Source of the DNA: AR5 sp035762565
GTDB taxonomy: Bacteria > Methylomirabilota > Methylomirabilia > Rokubacteriales > CSP1-6
Length of the DNA: 64,000 nt
Assembly: GCA_035762565.1 (NCBI GenBank)
Contig: DASTOJ010000015.1
Span: 1-64,000 of the forward strand
Direction of reading: 5' to 3'
Made by a program: the position numbers and the translations under genes. Below are positions 1 through 7,232 of this stretch, one piece after another. A model generated the notes under the pieces. That model was not told where the DNA came from. It did no database searches and saw only the letters and a program-made list of their open reading frames with translations. Every line of letters starts with the position of its first letter. Within the stretch, counting starts at the first letter, position 1.

Positions 1-1
1 G

Positions 2-445
2 CCTCGCTCGGAGGTGCCGGTGGCCCCGGGGGGTCCCAGAGCGAATGCTTCATCGAGCGAAGGACCCGCCGGGGCCACCGCCAGGTGGCAGGAGCTGGTC
101 GAGGTCGCCGCAACCGCCGCGCACGTGTACACGGAGTGCGCGCGGATCTGGAACCCGATTCACACCGACGTCGCCGTTGCGAGGCGTGCGGGCCTGAGCG
201 CCCCGATCCTGCACGGCACCGCGACGCTCGCGCTGGCCGTGTCTCGCGTCCTGGCGCGCGACCTGGGGGGCGAGCCCGGGCGCGTGGCCGCGATCCACGC
301 GAGGTTCACCGGCATGGTGCCCATGCCATCGTGGTTCACCGTCCGCGGCCGGCCGGCCGACGGGCCCGGCGTCGCCTTCGACGCGGTCGGCCCCGACGGC
401 GTTCCGGTCCTCAGCCAGGGGGTCCTCATCCCATGCGACAGATGA
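2..445 (+). CDS. MaoC-like hot-dog dehydratase, C-terminal part (cut by window edge)
   Basis: The frame is open from the left edge, so the N-terminus lies outside the window; a GTG at 14 is the first possible internal start but probably not the real one. The visible part carries a hydratase-type hot-dog helix with the motif ARIWNPIHTD, where the Asp/His pair is the usual catalytic position of MaoC and (R)-specific enoyl-CoA hydratases, followed by a Gly-rich turn (LHGTATLALA). Proteins of this family hydrate enoyl-CoA thioesters in the cytoplasm. Its stop overlaps the next start by 4 bases (ATGA at 442-445), so the two are probably co-translated. The substrate cannot be told from the sequence. 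Confidence 0.75.
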   Translation, partial: PRSEVPVAPGGPRANASSSEGPAGATARWQELVEVAATAAHVYTECARIWNPIHTDVAVARRAGLSAPILHGTATLALAVSRVLARDLGGEPGRVAAIHARFTGMVPMPSWFTVRGRPADGPGVAFDAVGPDGVPVLSQGVLIPCDR

Positions 446-1464
446 GCCGGCGCGAGCGTCTCCAGGCCGCGATCAATCGCCAGCCCGTCGACCGGGTGCC
501 GTACGCCGTGTGGCGTCACTTCCCCGCCGTCGATCGGTCGCCGGCCGGCCTGGCCCAGGCCACCCTGCGCTTCCACGACCACTACGGCTCCGATTTCCTC
601 AAGCTCACGCCGCACGGCGGCTACGCCGTGGAAGCGTGGGGCTGCGTGGAGGCCGAGGAGGTCCTGCCCGACGGCCATCGCGCCTGCGCCTCGTGCGCCG
701 TGAAGAACCCCGAGGACTGGAGGCGCATCGGGCCGCTCGATCCGATGAGCGCGGAAGGTTACAGCCAGCAGATCGAGACGATCGTCCGCCTGGGGTTCGA
801 CCGGCGGATCGGGGACGCCCCGGTGCTGCCGACCCTCTTCTCGCCGCTCTCCCTGGCCCACAAGCTGTCGGGAGGCCGCCTCGCCGCCGACCTGCGCGAG
901 CATCCCGACCTGGTGCGCGGCGCGCTGGAGGCGATCACCGAAACGCTGATCCGCTTCGCCGACATCGCCCTCACGGAGGGTGTGTCCGGCATCTTCTACT
1001 CGGTCCAGGCTGCCAGCCGTAGCGCTCACGCCGAGGAGACCTACGCGGAGTTCGGGGAGCCTCACGATCGCAGGATCCTCGAATCGGTCGCCGGCCGCTC
1101 GTTCCTGACCATCGTGCACTGCCACGGCGACGCGCTGATGTTCGACCGGCTCGCCCGGCTGCCCGGTCACGCCTGGAACTGGGACGACCGGCGCACCGCC
1201 CCCGCACTGGCCGAAGGGCGCGCCACGGTCCCGGGCGCGGTGATCGGCGGTCTCGATCAGTGGTCGACGCTGCGCGACGGGACGCCCGAGCGCGCGGCGG
1301 CCGAGGCGCGCGACGCGGTCAGCCAGACCGGGGGGACGGGGGTCATCGTGGGGCCCGGCTGTGTGCTGGCGATGAACACCCCGGACGACAACGTGGCCGC
1401 CGTCGTCCGGGCCCTCGGCGGCTCGCTCAAGCCCGTCCCCGGGATCAGGCCGCCGCCGGCGTGA
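442..1464 (+). CDS. Uroporphyrinogen decarboxylase (UroD)-family protein
   Basis: This is a 340-residue TIM-barrel protein of the UroD/cobalamin-methyltransferase superfamily. It begins with the typical MSRRERLQAAINRQPVDRVP opening. Late in the protein are HCHGD and GPGCVLAMNTPDDNV; the latter resembles the metal-ligand and C-terminal loop of MtaA-like methyltransferases. An ATG at 433 is also in frame, but 442 gives the classical ATGA overlap with the preceding dehydratase and is preferred. True HemE enzymes act in haem synthesis, but the divergent N-terminus and acyl-CoA neighbour make a methyl-transfer or degradative role more likely. The function stays open. Confidence 0.8.
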   Translation: MSRRERLQAAINRQPVDRVPYAVWRHFPAVDRSPAGLAQATLRFHDHYGSDFLKLTPHGGYAVEAWGCVEAEEVLPDGHRACASCAVKNPEDWRRIGPLDPMSAEGYSQQIETIVRLGFDRRIGDAPVLPTLFSPLSLAHKLSGGRLAADLREHPDLVRGALEAITETLIRFADIALTEGVSGIFYSVQAASRSAHAEETYAEFGEPHDRRILESVAGRSFLTIVHCHGDALMFDRLARLPGHAWNWDDRRTAPALAEGRATVPGAVIGGLDQWSTLRDGTPERAAAEARDAVSQTGGTGVIVGPGCVLAMNTPDDNVAAVVRALGGSLKPVPGIRPPPA

Positions 1465-1486
1465 CCCGACGGCGGCGGACCGCTGT

Positions 1487-2566
1487 CTACTTCGCGACGT
1501 TGAACCGGAAGTGGCAGATCTCGCCGTCCTGGACGACATAGTCCTTGCCCTCCAGGCGCAGCTGGCCCCGGGCCCGCAGGTTGGCGAACGAGCCGTCCAC
1601 CGCGATCAGCTCGTCGTAGCCGTTGACCTCGGCCCGGATGAAGCCGCGCGCGATGTCGGAGTGCACGGTGCCGGCAGCGTCCTGGGCGCGCGTGCCGGCC
1701 GGAACCGGCCACGCCCGGACCTCGTCCTCGCCGGTGGTGAAGAACGACACGAGGCCGAGCAGCGCGAAGCACTCGCGCAGCACGCGGTTGATGGCCGGCT
1801 CGGCCAGGCCGAGGTCGGCCAGAAAGGCCTGCTGCTCCTCGCCCTCCAGCCGCGCGATCTCGGCCTCGATCACCGCGGACACCCAGCCCACCCGCGTCTG
1901 TGGGTGCCCGGCCACGTCGGCCAGCCCGTGGCGGGCCGCCACCTGCTCGGCCTCCCCGATCGCCGCCTCTTCGACGTTCACGAGGTGGAGGATCGGCTTC
2001 TGGGAGAGGAACGTGAAGCCGCGGACGATGCGCGTCTCGTCGGGGGTGAGGCTCACCGCCCGGAGCGGCATCTCGGCCTCCAGCGCGGCCTTGAGCCGGC
2101 CGAGCAGCTCCTGCTCGCGCACCTCAGCCTCCTTGCGCTGTTTCTTGATCGACGCCTCCAGCCGCTCCAGCCGGCGGTCGACGACCTCGAGGTCGTCCAG
2201 CACGAGCGTCAGCTCGAGGTCGAGGACGTCGCGCCGGGGATGGGGCGCGCCCCGCGCCTCGTCGGGGAACGCCCGCACCACGTGGAGCAGCGCGTCGGCG
2301 TTGCGGAACTCCTTGGCCTCCAGCCCGCTCCGCTCGCCTTTCTCGATGCCGGCCAGGTCCACGACCTCGAACGTGGCGTAGGTCGTCTTCTTCGGCTTGA
2401 ACAGGCCGCTCAGGCGGTCCACGCGCGGATCGGGCACGCGGGCCACGCCCGTATGCAGCTCGCTCCGGCCGGCGTCGTAGCGGGACGTCGCCACCTGGGC
2501 GCCGGTGAGGAGATTGAATAGCGTCGTCTTGCCGCTCTTGGGCAGGCCCACGAGACCGATCTTCAT
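1487..2566 (-). CDS. ychF: YchF-like P-loop ATPase (Obg family, DUF933/TGS C-terminus)
   Basis: A 359-residue Obg-superfamily protein, close to the usual 363 of YchF. The P-loop reads GLPKSGKTTLF instead of the common GLPNVGKSTLF. The G4 position reads NVEE rather than NKxD, which is the YchF signature for ATP over GTP. The C-terminal TGS-like domain ends in LRLEGKDYVVQDGEICHFRFN. YchF proteins bind ribosomes and affect stress responses. The ATG at 2566 was chosen because the P-loop follows at once and a TATAAT sits 7 bases upstream; the longer frame to 2680 has no family similarity. It converges on the UroD-family gene with a 22-base gap. Confidence 0.9.
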   Translation of the reverse strand: MKIGLVGLPKSGKTTLFNLLTGAQVATSRYDAGRSELHTGVARVPDPRVDRLSGLFKPKKTTYATFEVVDLAGIEKGERSGLEAKEFRNADALLHVVRAFPDEARGAPHPRRDVLDLELTLVLDDLEVVDRRLERLEASIKKQRKEAEVREQELLGRLKAALEAEMPLRAVSLTPDETRIVRGFTFLSQKPILHLVNVEEAAIGEAEQVAARHGLADVAGHPQTRVGWVSAVIEAEIARLEGEEQQAFLADLGLAEPAINRVLRECFALLGLVSFFTTGEDEVRAWPVPAGTRAQDAAGTVHSDIARGFIRAEVNGYDELIAVDGSFANLRARGQLRLEGKDYVVQDGEICHFRFNVAK

Positions 2567-2573
2567 GCGATCG

Positions 2574-2579
2574 ATTATA
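2574..2579 (-). promoter_or_regulatory. -10 element of ychF, leaderless type
   Basis: A perfect TATAAT on the minus strand lies 7 bases before the ychF ATG. No -35 hexamer is seen 16-18 bases upstream and there is no room for a Shine-Dalgarno, so transcription probably begins at or next to the start codon. Confidence 0.55.
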
Positions 2580-2845
2580 GTGGACGCCTCCAAACCCATC
2601 GCCGGCGACCTCGACGCGCGTGGCGCGTCGCCCGCCCTGCTCGTGTCGCGCTTGTGGGGCGCGAACATCCTGGCCATCAAGGTGCATCGCCGGCTTCTGC
2701 TTCGTCGTCAATCTCTGGCGGCTCAAGCGCGACCGGCCGAGCGCGCTGGCCCCTCTCTTCCCCACCAGACGGTCTTCGGCGTCGTCCACACCCTCCGCGC
2801 TCGTCGCGCCCAGGCGCCTCGTTCCCGGGCTTTGAGCGGGCGACG

Positions 2846-2851
2846 TATAAT
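2846..2851 (+). promoter_or_regulatory. -10 element of queF, leaderless type
   Basis: A perfect TATAAT lies 6 bases before the queF ATG, leaving no Shine-Dalgarno. The 266 bases between this box and the ychF promoter hold no recognisable gene; I looked for a preQ1 riboswitch there and saw none. Confidence 0.55.
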
Positions 2852-2857
2852 CGCGGC

Positions 2858-3229
2858 ATGCCGACGCAGCCTTCCAGGCGGTTGGAGGTCGTGCCCAATC
2901 CGCATCCGGACCGCGACTACGAGGTCTCGATGGCGGTGCCGGAGTTCACCTGCCTGTGTCCGATGACCGGGCAGCCCGACTTCGCGACGATCCGGATTCG
3001 CTACGTGCCCGATCAGCACCTGGTCGAGTTGAAGGCCTTGAAGCTCTACCTGTGGTCGTACCGCCAGGAGGGCGCCTTCCACGAGGACGTGACCAACCGG
3101 ATCCTCGACGACCTCGTGGCCGCCGCTCGCCCGCGCTGGGCCGAGGTGATCGGCGACTTCAACGTCCGCGGCGGCATCAAGACCGAGATCCGCGCGAAGT
3201 ACGGAAAGCGTCCCGCGCTCGACGGCTGA
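2858..3229 (+). CDS. queF: NADPH-dependent 7-cyano-7-deazaguanine reductase
   Basis: QueF reduces the nitrile preQ0 to the amine preQ1 in queuosine synthesis. The 123-residue product is of the short, unimodular (B. subtilis-like) type. It shows FTCLCPMTGQPDFATI, in which the cysteine before PMTGQ is the thioimide-forming nucleophile, then ELKALKLYLWSYR, and FHEDVTNRILDDL with the QueF-family His-Glu. The C-terminal DFNVRGGI is typical. The ATG at 2858 was chosen because the conserved region begins shortly after and a TATAAT precedes it by 6 bases. No other queuosine gene is in the window. Confidence 0.95.
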   Translation: MPTQPSRRLEVVPNPHPDRDYEVSMAVPEFTCLCPMTGQPDFATIRIRYVPDQHLVELKALKLYLWSYRQEGAFHEDVTNRILDDLVAAARPRWAEVIGDFNVRGGIKTEIRAKYGKRPALDG

Positions 3230-3236
3230 GGACCAC

Positions 3237-3338
3237 GCTTCCCGGCGAGGGAAGCGGCGCGGCGCCTCTCGGTAATCGATTGCCGTCCCGGTGCACCAAA
3301 TCCCAGGCAATCGACCCGGGCACCGCGCTTGCACCGGG
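3237..3338 (+). promoter_or_regulatory. Intergenic structured element: hairpin plus interleaved inverted repeats
   Basis: After the queF stop there is a 7-bp hairpin (3237-3243 with 3249-3255). Two perfect inverted repeats then interleave: 3276-3284 pairs with 3306-3314 (9 bp, TCGATTGCC) and 3287-3295 pairs with 3330-3338 (9 bp, CCCGGTGCA). The order A-B-A'-B' is that of a pseudoknot, and the last arm abuts the GGGAGGGTGGAGG Shine-Dalgarno tract of the following gene. It may be a cis-acting RNA controlling that gene, or a DNA operator. It matches no riboswitch class that I recognise. Confidence 0.4.
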
Positions 3339-3355
3339 GGAGGGTGGAGGCCACC

Positions 3356-3952
3356 ATGACGCCGTCCCGCTTCCTCGCCATCGTCCTCGCCGCTTCGCTC
3401 CCGTCGGTCGGCACGCCGGCCGGCGCCGGTGAGCCGAGCCTGCTGCTCCAGCGCCAGCTCGACCGGGTCGTCGCGGCGCTCGACGATCGCCAGCGCGATC
3501 CGGCCGAGCGCCGCCGCGCCGTGCGCGCGGTCGTCGAGGAGACGTTCGACTTCGAGGAGGCCGCCCGCCGAGCGCTCGGGCACCACTGGAACGACCGGAC
3601 GCCCGCCGATCGCGCCCGCTTCGTGGGCCTCTTCGTCGATCTCATCGACCGCGCGTATCTTCGCCGTGTCGAGCACTGGAACGGCGGCAGCATTGCCGTG
3701 GTCGACGACACCGTCGAGGGCGAGCGCGCCACCGTTCGCACCGCCATCACCGGCCGCGACGGCGGGCGCACGCCGGTGGACTTCCGCATGCGCCGCGCGG
3801 CCGAGGGGCGCTGGCGCGTGGTGGACGTCAGCGTGGGAGGAACCGGCCTGCTCGCCAGCTACCGCGTCCAGTTCGCCCGGCTGATGGACAACGGCGGCTT
3901 CCCGCACCTGCTGGAGCGCCTCGAAGCCAAGGTCGCCTCCCTGCAGCCCTAG
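3356..3952 (+). CDS. MlaC/Ttg2D-type periplasmic phospholipid-binding protein
   Basis: A 198-residue exported protein with an N-terminal signal peptide (hydrophobic FLAIVLAASLPSVGTPAGA, likely cut near residue 24). The mature part has the MlaC/toluene-tolerance layout: an N-terminal helix pair, then FEEAARRALGHHW, the RFVGLFVDLIDRAYLRR segment, and a mixed alpha/beta C-terminus ending in a FARLM...FPHLLERL helix. MlaC shuttles phospholipids between membranes for the Mla ABC system; no mlaDEF genes are nearby, so this copy stands alone. The ATG at 3356 has a GGAGG five bases upstream. A structured element lies just before it. Confidence 0.8.
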   Translation: MTPSRFLAIVLAASLPSVGTPAGAGEPSLLLQRQLDRVVAALDDRQRDPAERRRAVRAVVEETFDFEEAARRALGHHWNDRTPADRARFVGLFVDLIDRAYLRRVEHWNGGSIAVVDDTVEGERATVRTAITGRDGGRTPVDFRMRRAAEGRWRVVDVSVGGTGLLASYRVQFARLMDNGGFPHLLERLEAKVASLQP

Positions 3953-4020
3953 AGGCGTCGGGAGCCTGAGTGCTCCTCGACGTCCCTTCTGAGGTAATCT
4001 GGCGCCCGGAGGAAGGCGAC

Positions 4021-4530
4021 ATGGAACTCGTCGGTCGGATCCTGGACGGCTCGATCCCCTACAGTCCGCGCGGCGAGCCGCAAGGTCCCAGCTTCTTCGG
4101 GGGGCGCGTGAGCCAGGACGACAGGATCGACCGGCTGGAGGAGGTCGCCCTGCTCGACGGCTGCTCACGCCGCCAGCTGCGCGCGATCGCCCGCATCAGC
4201 GAGGTCGTCGAGGTGCCGGCCGACACGGTGCTGGCCCGGAGCGGGCAGCCCGGCGAGGAATTCTTCCTCATCCTCGACGGCAGCGCCCGCGTCGAGGTGT
4301 CGCCTCGCAAGCGTTCCCGCCTCGAGCCGGGCCAGTACTTCGGAGAGATGAGCCTGCTCGACGGCGGCCCTCGCTCGGCCAGCGTCGCCGCCGAAACACC
4401 ACTGCGCCTGCTTGTCATCAAGCGGCGCGATTTCGCCACGCTCCTGCGCGAGGCGCCCGAGTTGACACAGAACATCCTCGCCACCCTCTCGCGCCGCGTG
4501 CGGGTGGCCGAGTCCGGCCTCCACGATTGA
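4021..4530 (+). CDS. Cyclic-nucleotide-binding (Crp effector) domain protein without HTH
   Basis: A 169-residue protein made mostly of one cNMP-binding beta-barrel: DGCSRRQLRAIARISEVVEV opens the domain at about residue 40, GEEFFLILDGSARVEV and GQYFGEMSLLDGGPRSASV form the phosphate-binding cassette, and a C-terminal helix follows. There is no helix-turn-helix, so it is not a Crp/Fnr DNA binder; it more likely senses a ligand and acts on a partner protein. The N-terminal 35 residues match nothing I know. The ATG at 4021 was chosen because GGAGGAAGG stands 6 bases before it; a start at 3970 in the same frame has no such site. Confidence 0.85.
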   Translation: MELVGRILDGSIPYSPRGEPQGPSFFGGRVSQDDRIDRLEEVALLDGCSRRQLRAIARISEVVEVPADTVLARSGQPGEEFFLILDGSARVEVSPRKRSRLEPGQYFGEMSLLDGGPRSASVAAETPLRLLVIKRRDFATLLREAPELTQNILATLSRRVRVAESGLHD

Positions 4531-4719
4531 TCCGGGGGGCCGGTACGGTCCCCGCTCCCGCAGCACGTCGTTCACCCGCGACGCGGTCGGGGTCGGGCGT
4601 GCCGGTTACGGTCACCCGATCGCCCGGCCTGAACGAGCAGGCCGCGGATTCCATGGTCTCCACCGGCAGCGTGAGTCCCTCGCGCGTGAGAAACACGAGC
4701 CGTTGTCAATCGCGTTCAT
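4418..4719 (-). pseudogene. Possible small gene broken over three frames
   Basis: An ATG at 4719 has an excellent AGGAGAGGAG site just before it, yet its frame stops after 35 codons. Protein-like sequence continues in a second frame from about 4696 (LTLPVETMESAACSF and RPGDRVTVTGTPDPDRV, resembling a small beta-barrel). It then seems to pass to a third frame (NDVLRERGPYRPPGS) near 4575. Either two indels have destroyed a small gene, or only the middle frame (GTG at 4696) is translated. It overlaps the 3' end of the cNMP-binding gene on the other strand. I do not recognise a family. Confidence 0.25.
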
Positions 4720-4763
4720 GGCTCCTCTCCTGACGCGCATGAGCCGCAAGCGTGATGCCTGCG

Positions 4764-5630
4764 TCAGGCCGTCAGGGCGAGGAGCACCATGCCGGCCAGC
4801 ATGACGACGGCGCCGAGGGCGGACTCGCGCACGCGCTGGGCTTCGCCGAAGGCCAGCACGCCGATGGCCATGGCGAACAGGATCTCGACCTGCTTGACCG
4901 CCTCCACGTAGGACGACAGCGTCAGCGTGTAGGCGTGGCCCTGGCTGATCGTGGTCAGGGCGGCGAACACGCCGAGCGCGACGAATTCCTTCCAATGCCG
5001 CGGCACCTGCGCGAAGTGGCGGGCCGAGGTCGCCAGCGTGATCGGCGTCATGATGGCGCTGGCGGCCAGATAGCCGCCCAGCGTGCCCATTGCCGCATTG
5101 GAGGCCAGGATGGCCTGCTTGATCGTGATGACCGACGGCGCATACAGGAGGGCCGCCAGCAGCGTGTAGCGCTGGCCGCGGTCGGTGAAGAGCACGGTGA
5201 GCGGTTTCCAGAAGCCGAGCCGGGCTCGGCTGACGTTGAGCAGGTAGACGCCCGCCGCGCTCAGCACCACGCCGGCGATGCCGAGCGCGGTCGGGCGCTC
5301 GCCGATCGTCACCCACGCCATGCCGAGCAGAACCAGCAGGCTCACCTTCCACAATGCGGTGACGAGCGAGATCTCGGAGAGCTTGAGCGCCTTCGACAGC
5401 GCCAGCGTGGACATCGTCTGGCAGACGCCGAAGAGCGCGCACCAGCCGACGAAGCCCGGCCTCACGGCCGGGAATCCCCCCACCACGCAGGCGGCGAGCG
5501 CGAACGGCAGCAGGAAGGTGAACCGGCCCCAGACGTTGATGTACTCGTCCAGTGCGTGTCCCAACCGCTTCATGGCGGTGTTGCGCAGGACCTGGAACAG
5601 CGCCGCCACCAGCGCCAGGACGAGCCACAT
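4764..5630 (-). CDS. EamA/DMT-superfamily membrane transporter
   Basis: A 288-residue protein with about ten predicted membrane helices arranged as two EamA-like repeats of five, the usual DMT layout and length. It begins MWLVLALVAALFQVLRNTAM and ends in a hydrophobic helix (LGAVVMLAGMVLLALTA). DMT proteins export or import small metabolites such as amino acids or sugars; the substrate cannot be inferred. The ATG at 5630 is preceded by a TAGAAT 8 bases upstream and no Shine-Dalgarno. The next gene on the same strand is an alpha/beta hydrolase whose stop is 24 bases away, but each has its own -10 box. Confidence 0.85.
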   Translation of the reverse strand: MWLVLALVAALFQVLRNTAMKRLGHALDEYINVWGRFTFLLPFALAACVVGGFPAVRPGFVGWCALFGVCQTMSTLALSKALKLSEISLVTALWKVSLLVLLGMAWVTIGERPTALGIAGVVLSAAGVYLLNVSRARLGFWKPLTVLFTDRGQRYTLLAALLYAPSVITIKQAILASNAAMGTLGGYLAASAIMTPITLATSARHFAQVPRHWKEFVALGVFAALTTISQGHAYTLTLSSYVEAVKQVEILFAMAIGVLAFGEAQRVRESALGAVVMLAGMVLLALTA

Positions 5631-5638
5631 GGAGGAAA

Positions 5639-5644
5639 ATTCTA
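5639..5644 (-). promoter_or_regulatory. -10 element of the DMT transporter, leaderless type
   Basis: TAGAAT on the minus strand, 8 bases before the ATG. The bases between are pyrimidine-rich (TTTCCTCC), the opposite of a Shine-Dalgarno. Confidence 0.5.
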
Positions 5645-5654
5645 CGCCGCGGGC

Positions 5655-6446
5655 TCAGTACTTGGCGAGGAACTCGAGGAGCGCGTGGTTGAAGATGTCG
5701 GGGCGATCGTGGGGCGTGGCGTGGCCGGAGCCGGGGACCACGACGAGGTGGGCGCCCGGGATGGCCGCCGCCAGGGCGAGCTTGGCGGCCAGCGGGACCG
5801 AGGTGTCGCGATCACCGGCGACGATCAGCGTCGGCTGCCGGATTGCTGCCACCTGCCCGCGGGCGTCGAAGCGCACGAGCGCCCGCATCGCGGCGAAGTA
5901 GGCGCCTCGGGAGGTGGCGCCCAGGCTGGCGACCGCGGCATCGTAGAGCGCGCGCTGCTCGGGCCACGGAAACAGCCGGCGGGCGACGTGGGCGGCGACG
6001 GCGCTCATGGGCGCTGTCCCGAGCAGGAGCAGGCGCAGCGCCGCTCGCGCGAGGTCTCCGGGGCCGGCAAACTGCAGGCGCGCGAACGGATTGACCAGGG
6101 TGAGCGAGCGCACACGCGCCGGGGCGGCGAGGGCCAGGCGCAGCGCCACGCAGGCGCCGAGCGACAGCCCGAGCACGTGGGCGCGCTCCGCTCCGAGCCG
6201 CTCGAGCAGGCCGGCCACGCCGCCGGCCATGCCGTCCACCGTCAACGGCCCCGGTGGCAGCGGGGAGGCGCCGTGGCCGGGGAGGTCGACCGCGATGACG
6301 CGATAATGCGCCTCGAGCGCCGCCTGCTGCTCCGGCCAGTCGGCGCTCGACGAGCCCAGGCCGTGAAGGAGGACGACGTCCGGGCGCGCGCGACCTCGCA
6401 CGGTGCAGTACAGCGGGGCGTCCCTCGACACGGCGGGCGACGGCAT
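5655..6446 (-). CDS. Alpha/beta-hydrolase (cytoplasmic, esterase/lactonase-like)
   Basis: A 263-residue alpha/beta-hydrolase. The oxyanion-hole loop is LLHGLGSSSADW near residue 26. The nucleophile elbow is GLSLG with Ser near residue 95, the acid is in AGDRDTSVP and the catalytic His is in GSGHATPHD near residue 245. Size and spacing match the 3-oxoadipate enol-lactonase / MhpC group, but the cap region is too variable to name a substrate. No signal peptide. The start ATG at 6446 is 8 bases downstream of a TATGCT box and has no Shine-Dalgarno. Confidence 0.85.
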   Translation of the reverse strand: MPSPAVSRDAPLYCTVRGRARPDVVLLHGLGSSSADWPEQQAALEAHYRVIAVDLPGHGASPLPPGPLTVDGMAGGVAGLLERLGAERAHVLGLSLGACVALRLALAAPARVRSLTLVNPFARLQFAGPGDLARAALRLLLLGTAPMSAVAAHVARRLFPWPEQRALYDAAVASLGATSRGAYFAAMRALVRFDARGQVAAIRQPTLIVAGDRDTSVPLAAKLALAAAIPGAHLVVVPGSGHATPHDRPDIFNHALLEFLAKY

Positions 6447-6454
6447 CGCCAGTC

Positions 6455-6460
6455 AGCATA
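6455..6460 (-). promoter_or_regulatory. -10-like element of the hydrolase gene
   Basis: TATGCT on the minus strand, 8 bases before the ATG; no -35 at standard spacing. It fits the leaderless pattern seen elsewhere in the window. Confidence 0.35.
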
Positions 6461-6530
6461 CCGAACCGACCCGCGCGCTGGCCTCGCGATTTGACGTCTC
6501 GTGAACACGATGGCATCGTCGTGATGTCCC

Positions 6531-7232
6531 ATGTCCGGTGCCACCTCGCCGACCGCCGAGACGGGCCGCGGCCTGCTCGGCAAGAACGCGGCACTCGCCT
6601 CGCGCCTCGGCGCGCTGGGAGCTCGCGGCGGCGCGGCGGCCACCGCGCTTTCCGGGCTCGGCACGCCGCCCACCGACGAGCTGGTCCACGCGCTGCGGGA
6701 CGCCGGCCGCGAGTTCGCCGCGCTCCGCGCCGAGGCGCTCGCGATTGCCGGCGCGGCCGGCCTGACGGCCCCGCCGGCCGAGGCGATCGCCTCCACCCGC
6801 CAGCTCGACGCCGTCCTGCGCACGCTGGTGCAGACGCTGGAGGTCGAGGAGCGCGGCGCCGCGCTGGCCCGCGTGCGGGCCGAGGCGCTGGCCGTGCTCG
6901 ACCAAGTGACGGCGTTGGTCCATCGCGACGACCCGGCGTTCGCCGCGCTGGCGCGCTGCCACACGCGGGCGCGCGAGGTGCGCGCGACCCTCGCCGCCTC
7001 ATCGGAGTCCGATCCCGAGCGCGAGCGCGTGGCGGCGGCCGCGGCGACCGCGCCGTTCACCGCGTTGCTGGCCCTGATGGACGGCGCCCAGGCCTTGGAC
7101 GACGATCGATGGGCCGCGCTGGCGGACGCGGTCGCCACCACCTTCGGCCGCCCGCTGGCGGCCGCCGCCACCCGGGGCCGCCTCCTTCGACGGTCGTCGA
7201 GCGGACGTCCCGGCTCTGCCGCGGCGCCCTAG
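6531..7232 (+). CDS. Uncharacterised Ala/Leu-rich helical protein
   Basis: A 233-residue protein rich in Ala, Arg, Leu and Glu with no Cys-rich or membrane segments, apart from short Ala runs. It predicts as a bundle of amphipathic helices (ELVHALRDAGREFAALRAEA; RTLVQTLEVEERGAALARVR; FTALLALMDGAQALDDDRW) ending in a basic, disordered tail. I recognise no family. The coding strand is supported by codon-position bias and by the lack of a better frame on either strand. It converges with the CoA-transferase gene, whose stop overlaps its 3' end by 4 bases. Confidence 0.55.
   Translation: MSGATSPTAETGRGLLGKNAALASRLGALGARGGAAATALSGLGTPPTDELVHALRDAGREFAALRAEALAIAGAAGLTAPPAEAIASTRQLDAVLRTLVQTLEVEERGAALARVRAEALAVLDQVTALVHRDDPAFAALARCHTRAREVRATLAASSESDPERERVAAAAATAPFTALLALMDGAQALDDDRWAALADAVATTFGRPLAAAATRGRLLRRSSSGRPGSAAAP

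Noticed and set aside
2567..2857. A possible preQ1 riboswitch or small gene upstream of queF
   Set aside because: No preQ1 aptamer pattern was seen, the TATAAT stands only 6 bases before the start, and the short frames there resemble no protein.
4752..6494. A 580-codon plus-strand frame opposite the DMT transporter and hydrolase
   Set aside because: Composition is Gln/Arg/Gly/His-rich; both minus-strand genes have intact family motifs.
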